Position numbers and translations under genes: made by a program | Notes under the pieces: model-generated | What the model was told of the DNA's origin: nothing | Databases searched by the model: none | Seen by the model: the letters and a program-made list of their open reading frames with translations, nothing else | NCBI RefSeq assembly: GCF_900166635.1 | Contig: NZ_LT800497.1 | Coordinates: 2,322,378-2,386,377 of the forward strand | DNA from: Oceanobacillus timonensis | GTDB lineage: Bacteria > Bacillota > Bacilli > Bacillales > Amphibacillaceae | DNA: 64,000 nt | Direction of reading: 5' to 3' | In this document: positions 28,161 to 37,497 of the stretch, piece by piece | Numbering within the stretch: position 1 is the stretch's first letter | Layout: every line of letters begins with the position of its first letter

Positions 28161-28205
28161 AAAAAGAGCTTTCAAACACAGCAACGTGTTCGAAAGCTCT
28201 TTTTG
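28161..28205. terminator. terminator between pdp and the SDR gene
   Basis: AAAAAGAGCTTTC pairs with GAAAGCTCTTTTT, with an inner ACAC/GTGT extension. A- and T-runs on the two sides suit both converging genes. Confidence 0.88.
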
Positions 28206-28210
28206 CATTA

Positions 28211-28933
28211 TTAGAATGGATTCGTTGCCCATTGAGCAGACTGTTTAATAAAGATACGTTGATTTAATTTTAATTGCGCAACGATATATTCGGCAATATC
28301 TTCCGGCTGCATCCATTTCTCTTCATTTTTTTCCTCTAATTCATCACCAAAAACTAATTCTGTAGCTACCATACTTGGATTCATCGTAAATACTCTGATA
28401 TTTTCTCTGCGAACTTCCTGCATTAAAGCTTCAGACAAACCTTGAACAGCAAATTTAGAGGCACTGTAAGCAGTAGATCCTGCTGTTGCTTTTAAACCGT
28501 TGCTGGAAGAAATATTGAAGATATCTCCTTTTTGCTTGCTGACCAGATGCGGCACAACTTCTTTTAACATATGGTACGTTCCAAAAACATTTACTTCAAA
28601 AATATGTTTCCAGGTTTTCTCGTCCATCTCCTGAAAATTGCCATGTTCGCTGATTCCTGCATTATTGATTAAAATATCTGCTTTGCCTAATCTTTGTTCT
28701 AATGTCTTTACAGCGTTTTTTACCTCTTCCTGTTTTGAAATATCTGCACTGCAGGTAACCACATTGACATCGTACCCTGCTAATGCTTCTTCGATTTTAG
28801 CAAGCTTTTCCGGATTTCTGGCAATGATGCCGAGATGCACGCCTTCTTTTGCAAATTGATGGGCGGTTGCTTTGCCTATTCCGCTGCTTCCACCTGTGAT
28901 ATAAGCAACTTTATCACGTATATTTTGACCCAT
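28211..28933 (-). CDS. short-chain dehydrogenase/reductase (classical SDR)
   Basis: This 240-residue oxidoreductase has the nucleotide motif TGGSSGIGKAT, the structural NNAGISE, and catalytic Ser-Tyr-Lys (SSNGL, YSASKFA). The ATG at 28933 is preferred because AAGGTGAT lies 7 nt upstream; the frame extends 10 codons more. It resembles YqjQ/FabG-like reductases of unknown substrate. It is inserted between the nucleoside operon and dacF and is not syntenic with B. subtilis. Confidence 0.82.
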   Translation of the reverse strand: MGQNIRDKVAYITGGSSGIGKATAHQFAKEGVHLGIIARNPEKLAKIEEALAGYDVNVVTCSADISKQEEVKNAVKTLEQRLGKADILINNAGISEHGNFQEMDEKTWKHIFEVNVFGTYHMLKEVVPHLVSKQKGDIFNISSSNGLKATAGSTAYSASKFAVQGLSEALMQEVRRENIRVFTMNPSMVATELVFGDELEEKNEEKWMQPEDIAEYIVAQLKLNQRIFIKQSAQWATNPF

Positions 28934-29022
28934 TTTCCAATCACCTTCCTTATCGCTTTTCATTTTATTATAGATGAGAACGTTTAAAACAACAAAAAGG
29001 ATGCTTTTACATCTTAAAAATA

Positions 29023-29052
29023 GTATGAAATCTATCGCAAATGGAAACCCTA
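29023..29052 (+). promoter_or_regulatory. possible sigma-F/sigma-G promoter of dacF
   Basis: GTATG, a 15-bp spacer and GGAAACCCTA fit the forespore promoter pattern (GYATA - 15/16 - GGnnAnAnTR) with one or two differences. It ends 31 bp before the dacF start. dacF is a forespore gene in B. subtilis. Confidence 0.5.
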
Positions 29053-29083
29053 AAAGTATGATTGTAATTTGGAGGGAAGCAGT

Positions 29084-30262
29084 ATGAAGCGACGAAGCTT
29101 ATTAATGATTGGATTACTGATTGTTTCAATGTTTTTTAACTACAGCACTGTTTTAGCAAATGAGGAGAATCCAGAAAATCAAGGGTTGGCAGAAGATGCA
29201 TTATCAGGTGTTTTAATCGAACAGAATACGGGGAAAATACTGTTTGACAAAGACGCACACGAACAATTACCACCTGCCAGTATGACAAAAATAATGACCT
29301 TGCTGCTTATTATGGAAGCATTAGAAGCAGAAAAAATTACGAAAGAGGATATGGTGGTTGTAAGTGAATATGCTGCTTCCATGGGGGGATCCCAAGTTTT
29401 TCTTGAAGCAGGAGAAGAAATGTCTGTCAATGATTTAATCAAAGGAATCGCTATTGCTTCTGGAAATGATGCCAGTGTTGCAATGGCTGAAATGATTGCG
29501 GGAACCGAAGAGGAATTTGTTAAAGAAATGAACAAACGAGCAGAAGAACTCGACCTGGAAAACACGCATTTCGCAAATACCACTGGTCTTCCAGCAACAG
29601 ACCATTACAGCAGCGCCTATGATATGGCTGTGATGACAAGAGAATTATTAAAATATGAAGATATTACAAACTATACCTCCATCTATGAAGACTACTTGCG
29701 GCAGGGAGAAGAAGACGAATTTTGGCTTGTCAATACGAATAAACTGATTCGTTCGTATACTGGTGCAGATGGCATGAAAACAGGCTATACCAATGAAGCG
29801 AAGTATTGTTTAACTGCTACTGCAAAAAGAAATGATATGCGCCTTGTTGCCGTTGTTATGGGGGCTGAAACACCGAAAGAACGAAATAAGATGGTGTCTG
29901 GATTACTTGATTATGGTTTCCAAAGCTATCAGACAAAACAGCTTTTTGCAAAAGAAGAAACAGTTATGGAGCTGGATAAAATAAAAGCCAAACCGCATTC
30001 TTTTGATATTGTAACCGAACAGGCTGTTCACAGCTTGTATAAAAAAGGACAGGAAGAGCCTGCTGTTACCACAGATGTTTCCATACAAGAGGATTGGGAA
30101 TTTCCGATTAAAAAAGGAACGGTGGTTGGTGAACTGACGGTCAAAGAAAATAATGAACCTGTTCATTCAACGCCACTGGTTGTAAAAGAGGATATCACGG
30201 AAGCATCTGTACTGGAATTATCAAAAAGAAGCCTGCAAAAAATGGTGAAATCAGGAGATTAA
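29084..30262 (+). CDS. dacF: D-alanyl-D-alanine carboxypeptidase DacF
   Basis: This penicillin-binding protein trims peptide side chains of spore peptidoglycan. The 392-residue precursor has a signal peptide (RRSLLMIGLLIVSMFFNYSTVLA) and the SxxK (SMTK), SxN (SGN) and KTG motifs of the low-molecular-weight PBPs. A C-terminal beta domain (PBP5_C) and a weak amphipathic tail follow. The ATG at 29084 follows GGAGG. It directly precedes the spoIIA operon, as in B. subtilis. Confidence 0.94.
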   Translation: MKRRSLLMIGLLIVSMFFNYSTVLANEENPENQGLAEDALSGVLIEQNTGKILFDKDAHEQLPPASMTKIMTLLLIMEALEAEKITKEDMVVVSEYAASMGGSQVFLEAGEEMSVNDLIKGIAIASGNDASVAMAEMIAGTEEEFVKEMNKRAEELDLENTHFANTTGLPATDHYSSAYDMAVMTRELLKYEDITNYTSIYEDYLRQGEEDEFWLVNTNKLIRSYTGADGMKTGYTNEAKYCLTATAKRNDMRLVAVVMGAETPKERNKMVSGLLDYGFQSYQTKQLFAKEETVMELDKIKAKPHSFDIVTEQAVHSLYKKGQEEPAVTTDVSIQEDWEFPIKKGTVVGELTVKENNEPVHSTPLVVKEDITEASVLELSKRSLQKMVKSGD

Positions 30263-30290
30263 TACGTATTTCCACTTCTTTTGTCGACTA

Positions 30291-30320
30291 GCAGGAAATA
30301 GGCATCTGCATAGAGAATAA
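30291..30320 (+). promoter_or_regulatory. sigma-H promoter of the spoIIA operon
   Basis: GCAGGAAAT, a 12-bp spacer and AGAGAATAA match the sigma-H consensus (RnAGGAWWW, 11-12 bp, RnnGAATWW) at essentially every position. It lies 49 bp before spoIIAA. This agrees with known sigma-H control of spoIIA. Confidence 0.85.
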
Positions 30321-30368
30321 ATATATGCAAAGGCAACTATTTCACAACAAAGAGGAGGAACATAGCGC

Positions 30369-30722
30369 ATGAGTTTACAGACTGAATTCGAAGTAAGAGA
30401 CGATGTGCTGATTGTACGTATGGAAGGAGAATTAGACCATCATGAGGCAGAAGGTTTAAGGGATGCGTGGAAGGATTGGATTTACATGCATTCCATTAAA
30501 CATATCATCCTGAATTTACAAGGAATAAGCTTCATGGACAGCTCTGGATTAGGAGTTGTACTGGGGCGTTATAAAGAAGTAGTACAATTAGGGGGAGAGA
30601 TGGTTCTTTGTTCTGTAGCTCCTTCCCTGCATCGTCTTTTTGATATGTCAGGCTTTTTTAAGATTATCCGCTTAGAAGAAAATGAAGAACGCGCACTTCA
30701 AGGGTTGGGGGTGACATCATGA
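30369..30722 (+). CDS. spoIIAA: anti-anti-sigma factor SpoIIAA
   Basis: When dephosphorylated, SpoIIAA binds SpoIIAB and frees sigma-F in the forespore. The 117-residue STAS-domain protein carries the phosphorylatable serine in [14 protein letters not shown] (about residue 57-58). AGGAGG lies 9 nt before the ATG. It overlaps spoIIAB by 4 nt. Confidence 0.95.
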   Translation: MSLQTEFEVRDDVLIVRMEGELDHHEAEGLRDAWKDWIYMHSIKHIILNLQGISFMDSSGLGVVLGRYKEVVQLGGEMVLCSVAPSLHRLFDMSGFFKIIRLEENEERALQGLGVTS

Positions 30723-31159
30723 AAAATGAAATGTCTTTTTCTTTTTCAAGCATCAGCGAAAATGAAGCATTTGCCAGAGTGGCTGTTGCATCTTTTATCA
30801 CACAGCTGGATCCGACGATGGAAGAGTTAACAGAAATAAAAACGGTTGTCTCAGAAGCGGTGACCAATGCCATTATCCATGGTTATGGAAGCGAACCGCA
30901 TCATAAAGTCTATATTGACTGTGTATTATATGATGGAGAGATAGAATTAACCATCCGCGATGAAGGACAAGGTATTATAAATATTGATGAAGCAAGGGAA
31001 CCTTTATTCACATCAAAACCGGAAATGGAACGGTCCGGCATGGGTTTTACAATTATTGAAAATTTCATGGACGCCGTGGAAGTCATTTCTGCTCCTGAAA
31101 AAGGGACTTCCGTTTTTATGAAAAAGCAATTATCCAAATCAAAAAAGGTCTATAATTAG
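30719..31159 (+). CDS. spoIIAB: anti-sigma-F factor / serine kinase SpoIIAB
   Basis: SpoIIAB binds and holds sigma-F and phosphorylates SpoIIAA. The 146-residue GHKL-fold kinase shows the N box ([13 protein letters not shown]), the G1 box (IRDEGQGI) and the G2 box ([14 protein letters not shown]). Its start overlaps spoIIAA by 4 nt (ATGA), typical of coupled translation that keeps the partners in ratio. Confidence 0.95.
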   Translation: MKNEMSFSFSSISENEAFARVAVASFITQLDPTMEELTEIKTVVSEAVTNAIIHGYGSEPHHKVYIDCVLYDGEIELTIRDEGQGIINIDEAREPLFTSKPEMERSGMGFTIIENFMDAVEVISAPEKGTSVFMKKQLSKSKKVYN

Positions 31160-31169
31160 GACAGCTGTC

Positions 31170-31922
31170 GTGAATATTCATAAAACGGAGGAAAGAGAGC
31201 AGCTTTCCAATGAGCAGGTAAAGAAAATGATCCGGTTAAGCCAATCAGGGGACATTGAAGCGAGAGAAGAACTTATTCGCCGAAATGTCCGGCTTGTCTG
31301 GTCTGTCGTTCAACGATTTGTCAACCGGGGGTATGACCCGGATGACTTATTTCAAATTGGAAGCATCGGGCTGATCAAAGCCGTAGATAAATTTGATTTG
31401 TCCTATAATGTGCGTTTTTCTACCTATGCCGTTCCCATGATTATTGGTGAAATACAACGTTTTATTCGAGATGATGGCAGTGTAAAGGTCAGCAGATCTT
31501 TAAAAGAAATGGGAAATAAAATTCGCCGTAAACGGGAAGAAATGGCGAAAGATTTAGGACGTTCCCCGTCTGTGAATGAACTGGCAGAAGCGTTGGAGCT
31601 GGAACCAGAAGAAATTGTGCATGCACAGGAGGCTGCCAAATCGCCTCAATCCATTCACGAAACAGTCTATGAAAGTGATGGAGATTCCATTACTTTGTTG
31701 GATCAAATTGCTGAACAGGATTCCCGGTGGTTTGAAAAGCTATCTATTCAAGAAGCTGTTCGCTCTCTGACTGAAAGGGAACGATTGATTATTTACTTAC
31801 GCTATTATAAAGATCAAACGCAGACAGAAGTAGCGGAAAGGCTTGGTATTTCCCAGGTACAGGTCTCCAGGCTGGAGAAAAAGATCCTAGAGGATATGAA
31901 AAAAAATATGGATGCCGGATAG
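31170..31922 (+). CDS. sigF: RNA polymerase sigma-F factor
   Basis: SigF is the first forespore-specific sigma factor. The 250-residue protein shows region 2 (DPDDLFQIGSIGLIKAVDKFD, with the polymerase-binding and -10-recognition helices), region 3 and region 4 with a helix-turn-helix (TQTEVAERLGISQVQVSRLEK). It starts at GTG 31170, 10 nt after spoIIAB. The gene is followed by a strong terminator. Confidence 0.95.
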   Translation: MNIHKTEEREQLSNEQVKKMIRLSQSGDIEAREELIRRNVRLVWSVVQRFVNRGYDPDDLFQIGSIGLIKAVDKFDLSYNVRFSTYAVPMIIGEIQRFIRDDGSVKVSRSLKEMGNKIRRKREEMAKDLGRSPSVNELAEALELEPEEIVHAQEAAKSPQSIHETVYESDGDSITLLDQIAEQDSRWFEKLSIQEAVRSLTERERLIIYLRYYKDQTQTEVAERLGISQVQVSRLEKKILEDMKKNMDAG

Positions 31923-31928
31923 AATGCG

Positions 31929-31965
31929 AGCTTATTTGTGTATATAACACAGATAAGCTTTTTTC
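31929..31965 (+). terminator. terminator after sigF
   Basis: AGCTTATTTGTG pairs with CACAGATAAGCT around a short loop and is followed by six T residues. Confidence 0.85.
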
Positions 31966-32095
31966 GTATTCGTGCATTCCATTCACTGTAAGACATCTTC
32001 ATTCATAAAGCCGTACTTTATATTTAAGGCTTATAATTTGTTCACTTTTAACAAATACTATCTGTTAAGGATATGAAGACAGGGGTGTATTAGCG

Positions 32096-32713
32096 ATGGC
32101 AGAGCTTGTTTATATTAGAATGCGGAAAAAAGTAATTCTCGAAGCGTGGCAAGAGCTCAAATTGAAAGATATTGCTTATATATCTACACATTCAAACAAG
32201 AAGGAATTACTGGAAAATACATCAATATACCGCTTATCAAAAAAAGATAAAAATATATTAGTAATCGACAGTTTTTTGGTGATTGACCATCTTACAAAAG
32301 AATATTCCAATGTTGAATTTCAACTGCTCGGACCGGAGCAGACTTTAATACAAATTGAACCGCGTAAGAAACCGGCGCATCCACTCATTCTAACTTTTAT
32401 CTGGTTACTTCTCTTTGTCGGATCGGCAATGACTATTATGAATTTTCATTATGACGTCAGTATGCAGCCCGTTCAGCAAAAACTGCATTTTATTTTGACC
32501 GGTGTGGAAAATGCGTATCCATTGTGGATTCAAATCCCTTACTCTTTAGGACTTGGAGTTGGAACGATTCTTTTTTTCAACCATTGGTTCAAAAAAAGAT
32601 TTAATGAAGAACCGAGTCCATTAGAAGTTGAAATCTTTAACTACCAGCAGGACCTACAGCAGTATATTAATACGATGGAAAATGAATTGAATGATTCAGG
32701 AAATTCTTCTTAA
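32096..32713 (+). CDS. spoVAA: stage V sporulation protein AA
   Basis: SpoVAA belongs to the membrane system that moves dipicolinic acid into the forespore. The 205-residue protein has a soluble N-terminal half (about 1-95) and two membrane helices (FIWLLLFVGSAMTIMNF and IPYSLGLGVGTILFF), then a charged C-terminal tail. This is the family layout. Its end overlaps spoVAB by 23 nt. Confidence 0.9.
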   Translation: MAELVYIRMRKKVILEAWQELKLKDIAYISTHSNKKELLENTSIYRLSKKDKNILVIDSFLVIDHLTKEYSNVEFQLLGPEQTLIQIEPRKKPAHPLILTFIWLLLFVGSAMTIMNFHYDVSMQPVQQKLHFILTGVENAYPLWIQIPYSLGLGVGTILFFNHWFKKRFNEEPSPLEVEIFNYQQDLQQYINTMENELNDSGNSS

Positions 32714-33119
32714 TGTCTTACAGGTTTTTATCGGTTTTAGTAGCGGTATTGCTGTTGGTGCAGGTTTTGTAGCATTTATTACGGTATTGGGAATTATTCC
32801 GAGGCTTATTCAATTAAGTAAGACAGAGAAGTATATCAAAGTCTACGGAGCTTCCGTAACGATTGGAATGCTGGCAGGGGCTTATTTTTCGTTTACCCCA
32901 GTTTCAACATCACAATCGGTCATAGCATTAATTTTGTGGGGAGCATTACATGGTATTTTTAATGGTATGCTTGCCGCCGCTTTGACAGAAGTATTAAATG
33001 TTTTTCCTATTCTCACCCGGAGAATCGGAATGAAAGATTACGTTATCCTATTTATGATGGCGTTAATGCTGGGCAAGGTATTTGGCTCGCTGTTTCAATG
33101 GATTTATTTTGTCCGTTAA
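32691..33119 (+). CDS. spoVAB: stage V sporulation protein AB
   Basis: SpoVAB is a 142-residue membrane protein with four hydrophobic helices (for example VFIGFSSGIAVGAGFVAFI and VILFMMALMLGKVFGSLF). It acts with SpoVAA in dipicolinate uptake during sporulation. The ATG lies inside the end of spoVAA. The next gene is spoVAF after only 94 bp; spoVAC, spoVAD and spoVAE, which should follow, are absent here. Confidence 0.9.
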   Translation: MIQEILLNVLQVFIGFSSGIAVGAGFVAFITVLGIIPRLIQLSKTEKYIKVYGASVTIGMLAGAYFSFTPVSTSQSVIALILWGALHGIFNGMLAAALTEVLNVFPILTRRIGMKDYVILFMMALMLGKVFGSLFQWIYFVR

Positions 33120-33213
33120 AAAGCATCAATCATTCAAAAACTTTTCGGCTCGAAAACAATGACTCCGTTCGTCATCCGTTTTTAATATAAGCCAATAATC
33201 AGAAGGTGAACAC

Positions 33214-34686
33214 ATGCAGACAGATAAGAAAAAGAAAACATCTATTTCTCCTCATATTGAAGATACGCATGCATATATGAAAAAGAAGATAGGTTTAGAT
33301 AAATCCTGGGATCTGGGATATAGGGAATTAGTTATTTTAGGTCACCGTATACAGCTTTATTATGTTACGGGGCTATGTGATACCTCTGTCATACAAGAGA
33401 TTTTAAAAATATTGATTGAAATTAATGATAATGAATCGGAAAGTAAGAAAATCGGAGAAATTATTGAAAATAGACTGGTTCATCAGCAAGTAGAACATGT
33501 GGACACCATGGACGAAGCAGTTGATGAAGTTTTAAGCGGTCTAATTGCAGTATTTATTGACGGGAAAGATTATGCACAGATCATAGATGTGCGTAATTAT
33601 CCGGGCAGAACGCCGGAAGAGCCGGATACAGAAAAAGTTATTCGTGGATCCAGAGATGGCTATACGGAAAATATTGTAGAAAATACGGCACTTACCAGAA
33701 GACGTCTGCGTGATGAAAATTTACGCAATGTCATGCTGAAAGTCGGGGAACGTTCTAAAACAGATGTCTGTCTCACTTATATTGAGGAAGTAGCTAATCC
33801 GGATTTAGTGACGTATTTAAAAGATCTGATTGAGAAAGTGGAAGTAGACGGTCTTTCGATGACGGATAAATCATTGGAAGAATTTTTACTCGTTAAAAAG
33901 TGGAATATTTATCCTTTGGTACGGTATACAGAAAGACCCGATGTGGCAACAAGCCATTTATTAGAAGGTCATGTGATTGTTTTTGTAGACACATCCCCAA
34001 GCGCTATTATCGTGCCGACAACGTATTTCCACCATATGCAGCATGCTGAGGAATTCCGGCAAGTACCTGCAATTGGAACTTGCATCCGGTTTATTCGGTT
34101 TTTGGCTGTGTTTGCGGCTTTATTTCTATTACCGACATGGTTGTTATTTGCAGTGGAACCATCATTGCTTCCGGATAAATTGAGTTTTATTGGTCCAAAT
34201 GATGAAGGAAACGTACCGATTACTGTACAGATTATTATTGCAACCATTGGTATTGAATTTTTAAGAATGGCGGCGATACATACTCCGACCCCTTTATCAA
34301 CAGCGATGGGGTTAATTGCAGCTGTGTTGATTGGAGAGATAGCCATTGAGGTCGGGTTATTTTCACCAGAGGTTATTTTGTATATTTCAACAGCTTCTAT
34401 CGGAAATTATGTTACACCGAGTTATGAGTTAAGTGTCGCCAATAAGGTCGTGACCATTCTTCTGGTTCTTTCTGTCGGTTTTTTTGGCTTCCCCGGATAT
34501 ATGATCGGTATTACATTATATCTTTTATTCCTTATCCAAATCAGGTCTTTACGAACACCTTATATGTGGCCTTTGCTGCCATTTAATTTTAAAGCGATGA
34601 CACATATCATATTTCGTATGCCGGTCCCGAACACCAAACACCGTCCGAGCATCGTACACCCGCGAAATAATTATCGCCGGCCTTAA
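33214..34686 (+). CDS. spoVAF: stage V sporulation protein AF (GerA-type A-subunit paralogue)
   Basis: SpoVAF is related to GerA-type germinant receptor A subunits and influences germination. The 490-residue protein has a long soluble N-terminal domain (about 1-285, with SGLIAVFIDG and the conserved NPGRTPEEP-like YPGRTPEEPDTEKV), then four to five membrane helices, then a basic tail. The length is normal for SpoVAF (about 490). It is separated from its usual spoVAE neighbour. Confidence 0.9.
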   Translation: MQTDKKKKTSISPHIEDTHAYMKKKIGLDKSWDLGYRELVILGHRIQLYYVTGLCDTSVIQEILKILIEINDNESESKKIGEIIENRLVHQQVEHVDTMDEAVDEVLSGLIAVFIDGKDYAQIIDVRNYPGRTPEEPDTEKVIRGSRDGYTENIVENTALTRRRLRDENLRNVMLKVGERSKTDVCLTYIEEVANPDLVTYLKDLIEKVEVDGLSMTDKSLEEFLLVKKWNIYPLVRYTERPDVATSHLLEGHVIVFVDTSPSAIIVPTTYFHHMQHAEEFRQVPAIGTCIRFIRFLAVFAALFLLPTWLLFAVEPSLLPDKLSFIGPNDEGNVPITVQIIIATIGIEFLRMAAIHTPTPLSTAMGLIAAVLIGEIAIEVGLFSPEVILYISTASIGNYVTPSYELSVANKVVTILLVLSVGFFGFPGYMIGITLYLLFLIQIRSLRTPYMWPLLPFNFKAMTHIIFRMPVPNTKHRPSIVHPRNNYRRP

Positions 34687-34996
34687 TATGAAGCTGTTTT
34701 CTTCCATCTAATTAGAGAATGGTATATCGGAATAAAACTGGTTGCAAAGCTTCCGTATCAAGCAATATGGAATGCTTTCATTTTTAAGCGGAAGATAGGC
34801 AGCCAGTATCCATCCGATTGACCCCGGAGCAAGTTAACAAAATGTCATGGAACAGAGACTGGGTTGTGGTTACGCGCCTTATCAAAACATTGTTACGTAA
34901 AAACCTCCCACTGAATGAAGTTTCGTTTTACGCTTTCATTATTAGCACTATTATGATAAAGTGTTTTTATTATTTGAGAATGATGGGGGAAATAGA
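34687..34996. other. intergenic gap before lysA
   Basis: These 310 bp hold no recognised gene. I looked for a lysine riboswitch (L-box) because lysA follows and did not find its conserved blocks. A half copy of the ATTCAGCGG palindrome lies at 34907-34923. A 60-codon TTG-start frame (34818-35000) has no ribosome site. Confidence 0.6.
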
Positions 34997-36322
34997 ATGA
35001 TACTTGATGCACACCCCTTTAACGTAAATACAAAGGGACATTTAGAAATTGGTGGTGTGGATACCATCGAATTAGCAGAAAAATACGGAACACCTTTATA
35101 TGTCTATGATGTGGAAATGATTCGCAATCATGCCAGAGCTTTTGTTCAAGCATTTCGTGATGCCGGGGTTACCGGAAGAGTCGCTTATGCCAGCAAGGCT
35201 TTTTCAACTATTGCCATGCTTCAGGTGGCAAAACAAGAAGGATTATGCTTGGATGTTATTTCGGAAGGTGAATTATATACTGCGCTCCAAGCAGACTTTC
35301 CAACGGAAAAAATCCATATGCATGGTAATAATAAAAACAAACAGGAAATCGCGATGGCAGTAAAACATGACATAGGCTGTATCGTGCTTGATAATTTTCA
35401 TGATATTGAATTATTAGATCAGGAACTGTTCAAACAGAATAAAACAATGGACGTGCTGTTTCGTGTAACTCCGGGCGTGGAATCAAAGACGCATAGATAT
35501 ATAATGACCGGAAATGAAGATTCTAAATTCGGGTTTGATTTGCAAAACGGCCAAGCAGAAGCTGCTTTGAAAAAAGTATTGGGACATCCGAGAATGCATA
35601 TCAAAGGACTACACTGTCACATTGGTTCACAAATATTTGAAACAAATGGTTTCCGCGCAGCAACAGACAGGCTCTTTGCTGTATTAGAAGAATGGAAACA
35701 AACCTATCAATTTGAATCGGACATTTTAAATTTAGGCGGAGGTTTCGGTATTCGATATACGGAAAATGATGAACCTCTTCCGCTCGGAGCGTACGTAAAA
35801 GATATGATTCAAGGTGTAGAAGATAATTGTCGAAAATATAATATGAAGTTTCCGGAAATTTGGATTGAGCCGGGGCGCTCTATTGTGGGTGACGCAGGAA
35901 TTACTTTATATACAATCGGAGCAAACAAAAACATTCCTGGTGTCAGAGAATACTATTCTGTGGACGGCGGAATGACAGATAATATACGTCCAGCATTGTA
36001 TCAGTCCCGATATGATGCGGTGGTTGCCAATCGGCCGGAAGCAGAGACGGTAAAAGAAGTTTCCATCGCCGGAAAGTGTTGTGAATCTGGGGATATGCTG
36101 ATTTGGGACTTACCGGTACCCCGTATTGAAGATAAAGATATACTGGCTGTTTTCTCAACAGGGGCTTATAATTATTCGATGGCCAGCCACTATAATCGGT
36201 TGACAAAACCTGCCGTTGTTTTTATTGAAGATGGACAGGATCATCTTGTTGTTAAGAGGGAAATGTATCAGGATATTGTTAAAAATGACTTGTCTTATGA
36301 CGAAATAAAGAGCTTTACTTGA
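34997..36322 (+). CDS. lysA: diaminopimelate decarboxylase
   Basis: LysA is the last step of lysine synthesis, removing CO2 from meso-diaminopimelate. The 441-residue PLP enzyme has the PLP lysine in VAYASKAFS, HCHIGSQ, the GGGFGIRY phosphate loop and the C-terminal CESGDML (substrate-binding Cys-Glu). GGGGG lies 10 nt before the ATG at 34997. Linkage spoVAF-lysA-ppiB is as in B. subtilis. Confidence 0.95.
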   Translation: MILDAHPFNVNTKGHLEIGGVDTIELAEKYGTPLYVYDVEMIRNHARAFVQAFRDAGVTGRVAYASKAFSTIAMLQVAKQEGLCLDVISEGELYTALQADFPTEKIHMHGNNKNKQEIAMAVKHDIGCIVLDNFHDIELLDQELFKQNKTMDVLFRVTPGVESKTHRYIMTGNEDSKFGFDLQNGQAEAALKKVLGHPRMHIKGLHCHIGSQIFETNGFRAATDRLFAVLEEWKQTYQFESDILNLGGGFGIRYTENDEPLPLGAYVKDMIQGVEDNCRKYNMKFPEIWIEPGRSIVGDAGITLYTIGANKNIPGVREYYSVDGGMTDNIRPALYQSRYDAVVANRPEAETVKEVSIAGKCCESGDMLIWDLPVPRIEDKDILAVFSTGAYNYSMASHYNRLTKPAVVFIEDGQDHLVVKREMYQDIVKNDLSYDEIKSFT

Positions 36323-36377
36323 GCTGAATAAGTGGTAAAATAAAGTATAATTGTTTTTAGAAGGAGATTTTGCCGAA

Positions 36378-36809
36378 ATGAAAAAAGGTTATATTGAAAT
36401 GGAAAACGGAAATAAAATTGAATTTGAATTATATCCAAATGAAGCGCCGGGAACAGTAGCTAACTTTGAAAAATTAGCGAATGAAGAATTCTATGATGGT
36501 TTGACTTTCCACCGTGTCATTCCTGGTTTTGTCAGCCAAGGAGGCTGTCCGGTCGGGAATGGTACAGGTTCTGCAGGGTATACAATCAAATGTGAAACAG
36601 AAGGAAATCCGCACAAGCATCAAGAAGGTTCTTTATCTATGGCACACGCAGGAAAAGATACAGGAAGCTGTCAATTTTTCGTGGTGCATGAACCACAGCC
36701 GCATTTAGACGGTGTTCATACTGTTTTTGGACAAGTAACATCCGGTATAGAACATGCAAAAGCAATGTCTAACGGGGATGTTATGAAAGAAATTCGGGTA
36801 GAAGGATAA
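36378..36809 (+). CDS. ppiB: peptidyl-prolyl cis-trans isomerase (cyclophilin)
   Basis: This cytosolic prolyl isomerase assists protein folding. The 143-residue protein has the catalytic [13 protein letters not shown] block, [16 protein letters not shown] and [11 protein letters not shown]. The ATG at 36378 lies 11 nt after AAGGAG; an upstream nine-codon extension includes that site and is not used. Confidence 0.95.
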   Translation: MKKGYIEMENGNKIEFELYPNEAPGTVANFEKLANEEFYDGLTFHRVIPGFVSQGGCPVGNGTGSAGYTIKCETEGNPHKHQEGSLSMAHAGKDTGSCQFFVVHEPQPHLDGVHTVFGQVTSGIEHAKAMSNGDVMKEIRVEG

Positions 36810-37111
36810 TCTTATTTTTATCACGATAGATACGTATGTAAAATGACAGGAAATGACGTTTTGTTCTATGTAGTAGAGACGAATCTGGAAGAAAGATAGC
36901 TAAAAAGGCTTTGATATGATTGTTTTGATAAAAGGAAACAAATACGTTCTGTGAATGATTTTGAAAGGCTTCCTTTATGTCTGTCATCATTAGTTTTACT
37001 TAAATTTTAAAATGGTGCTTTTCATTATATTGGAAATGCGTTATACTTTCAGAGTAAATACTGATTAAAATTTAAGAGGATTACCATACAAGAATTTAAT
37101 GAGGGGTAATT
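36810..37111. other. intergenic gap between ppiB and ribT
   Basis: No gene is seen in these 302 bp. A possible sigma-A promoter (TTTTCA, 17 bp, TATACT) ends near 37055. In B. subtilis the riboflavin genes ribD-E-A-H precede ribT; nothing resembling them or an FMN riboswitch is present here. Confidence 0.55.
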
Positions 37112-37480
37112 ATGTTAATTCGCTTTAAACGAAACTTAGAAAAAATTGCTATGGGATTATTATCATTTATGCCTGAGGGAAAAGATGTAAAAAAACTGCA
37201 GGAAACCATACGGGAGTATGAAGAAAATGACCAAATGCATTTACATTTGTGGAAAGAAGGCGATGATGTTCTCGGAGCAATAGGCGTACAAATCGTGAGT
37301 GACAATCAATTGGTTATTAACCACCTTACTGTGAATCCTTCCCATAGAGATCAAGGGATAGGGTCACGAATGATTGCAGAAATTCATCGTATTTATTCCA
37401 ATAAATATGATATTATACCTTCTGAAAGTGTTAAAGCCTTTTATGAGAAAGCAAAGGATGATTATAAAAGCCAACCCTGA
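37112..37480 (+). CDS. ribT: RibT-like GNAT acetyltransferase
   Basis: The 122-residue protein begins with the RibT signature (LIRFKRNLEKIAMGLLSFMP) and has the acetyl-CoA-binding loop HRDQGIGSRMI of GNAT enzymes. In B. subtilis RibT is the last gene of the riboflavin operon, with undefined substrate. Here it is alone, so it probably has its own promoter and a role not tied to riboflavin transcription. Confidence 0.88.
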   Translation: MLIRFKRNLEKIAMGLLSFMPEGKDVKKLQETIREYEENDQMHLHLWKEGDDVLGAIGVQIVSDNQLVINHLTVNPSHRDQGIGSRMIAEIHRIYSNKYDIIPSESVKAFYEKAKDDYKSQP

Positions 37481-37497
37481 TATGGGTTGGCTTTTCA
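37466..37497 (+). terminator. terminator overlapping the end of ribT
   Basis: AAAAGCCAACCC and GGGTTGGCTTTT pair around a 4-5 nt loop. The first arm lies within the last ribT codons. Confidence 0.85.

Noticed and set aside
34687..34996. Lysine riboswitch before lysA
   Set aside because: The conserved L-box blocks are not present.
34818..35000. 60-codon TTG-start frame before lysA
   Set aside because: It has no ribosome site, overlaps the lysA start and resembles no family I know.
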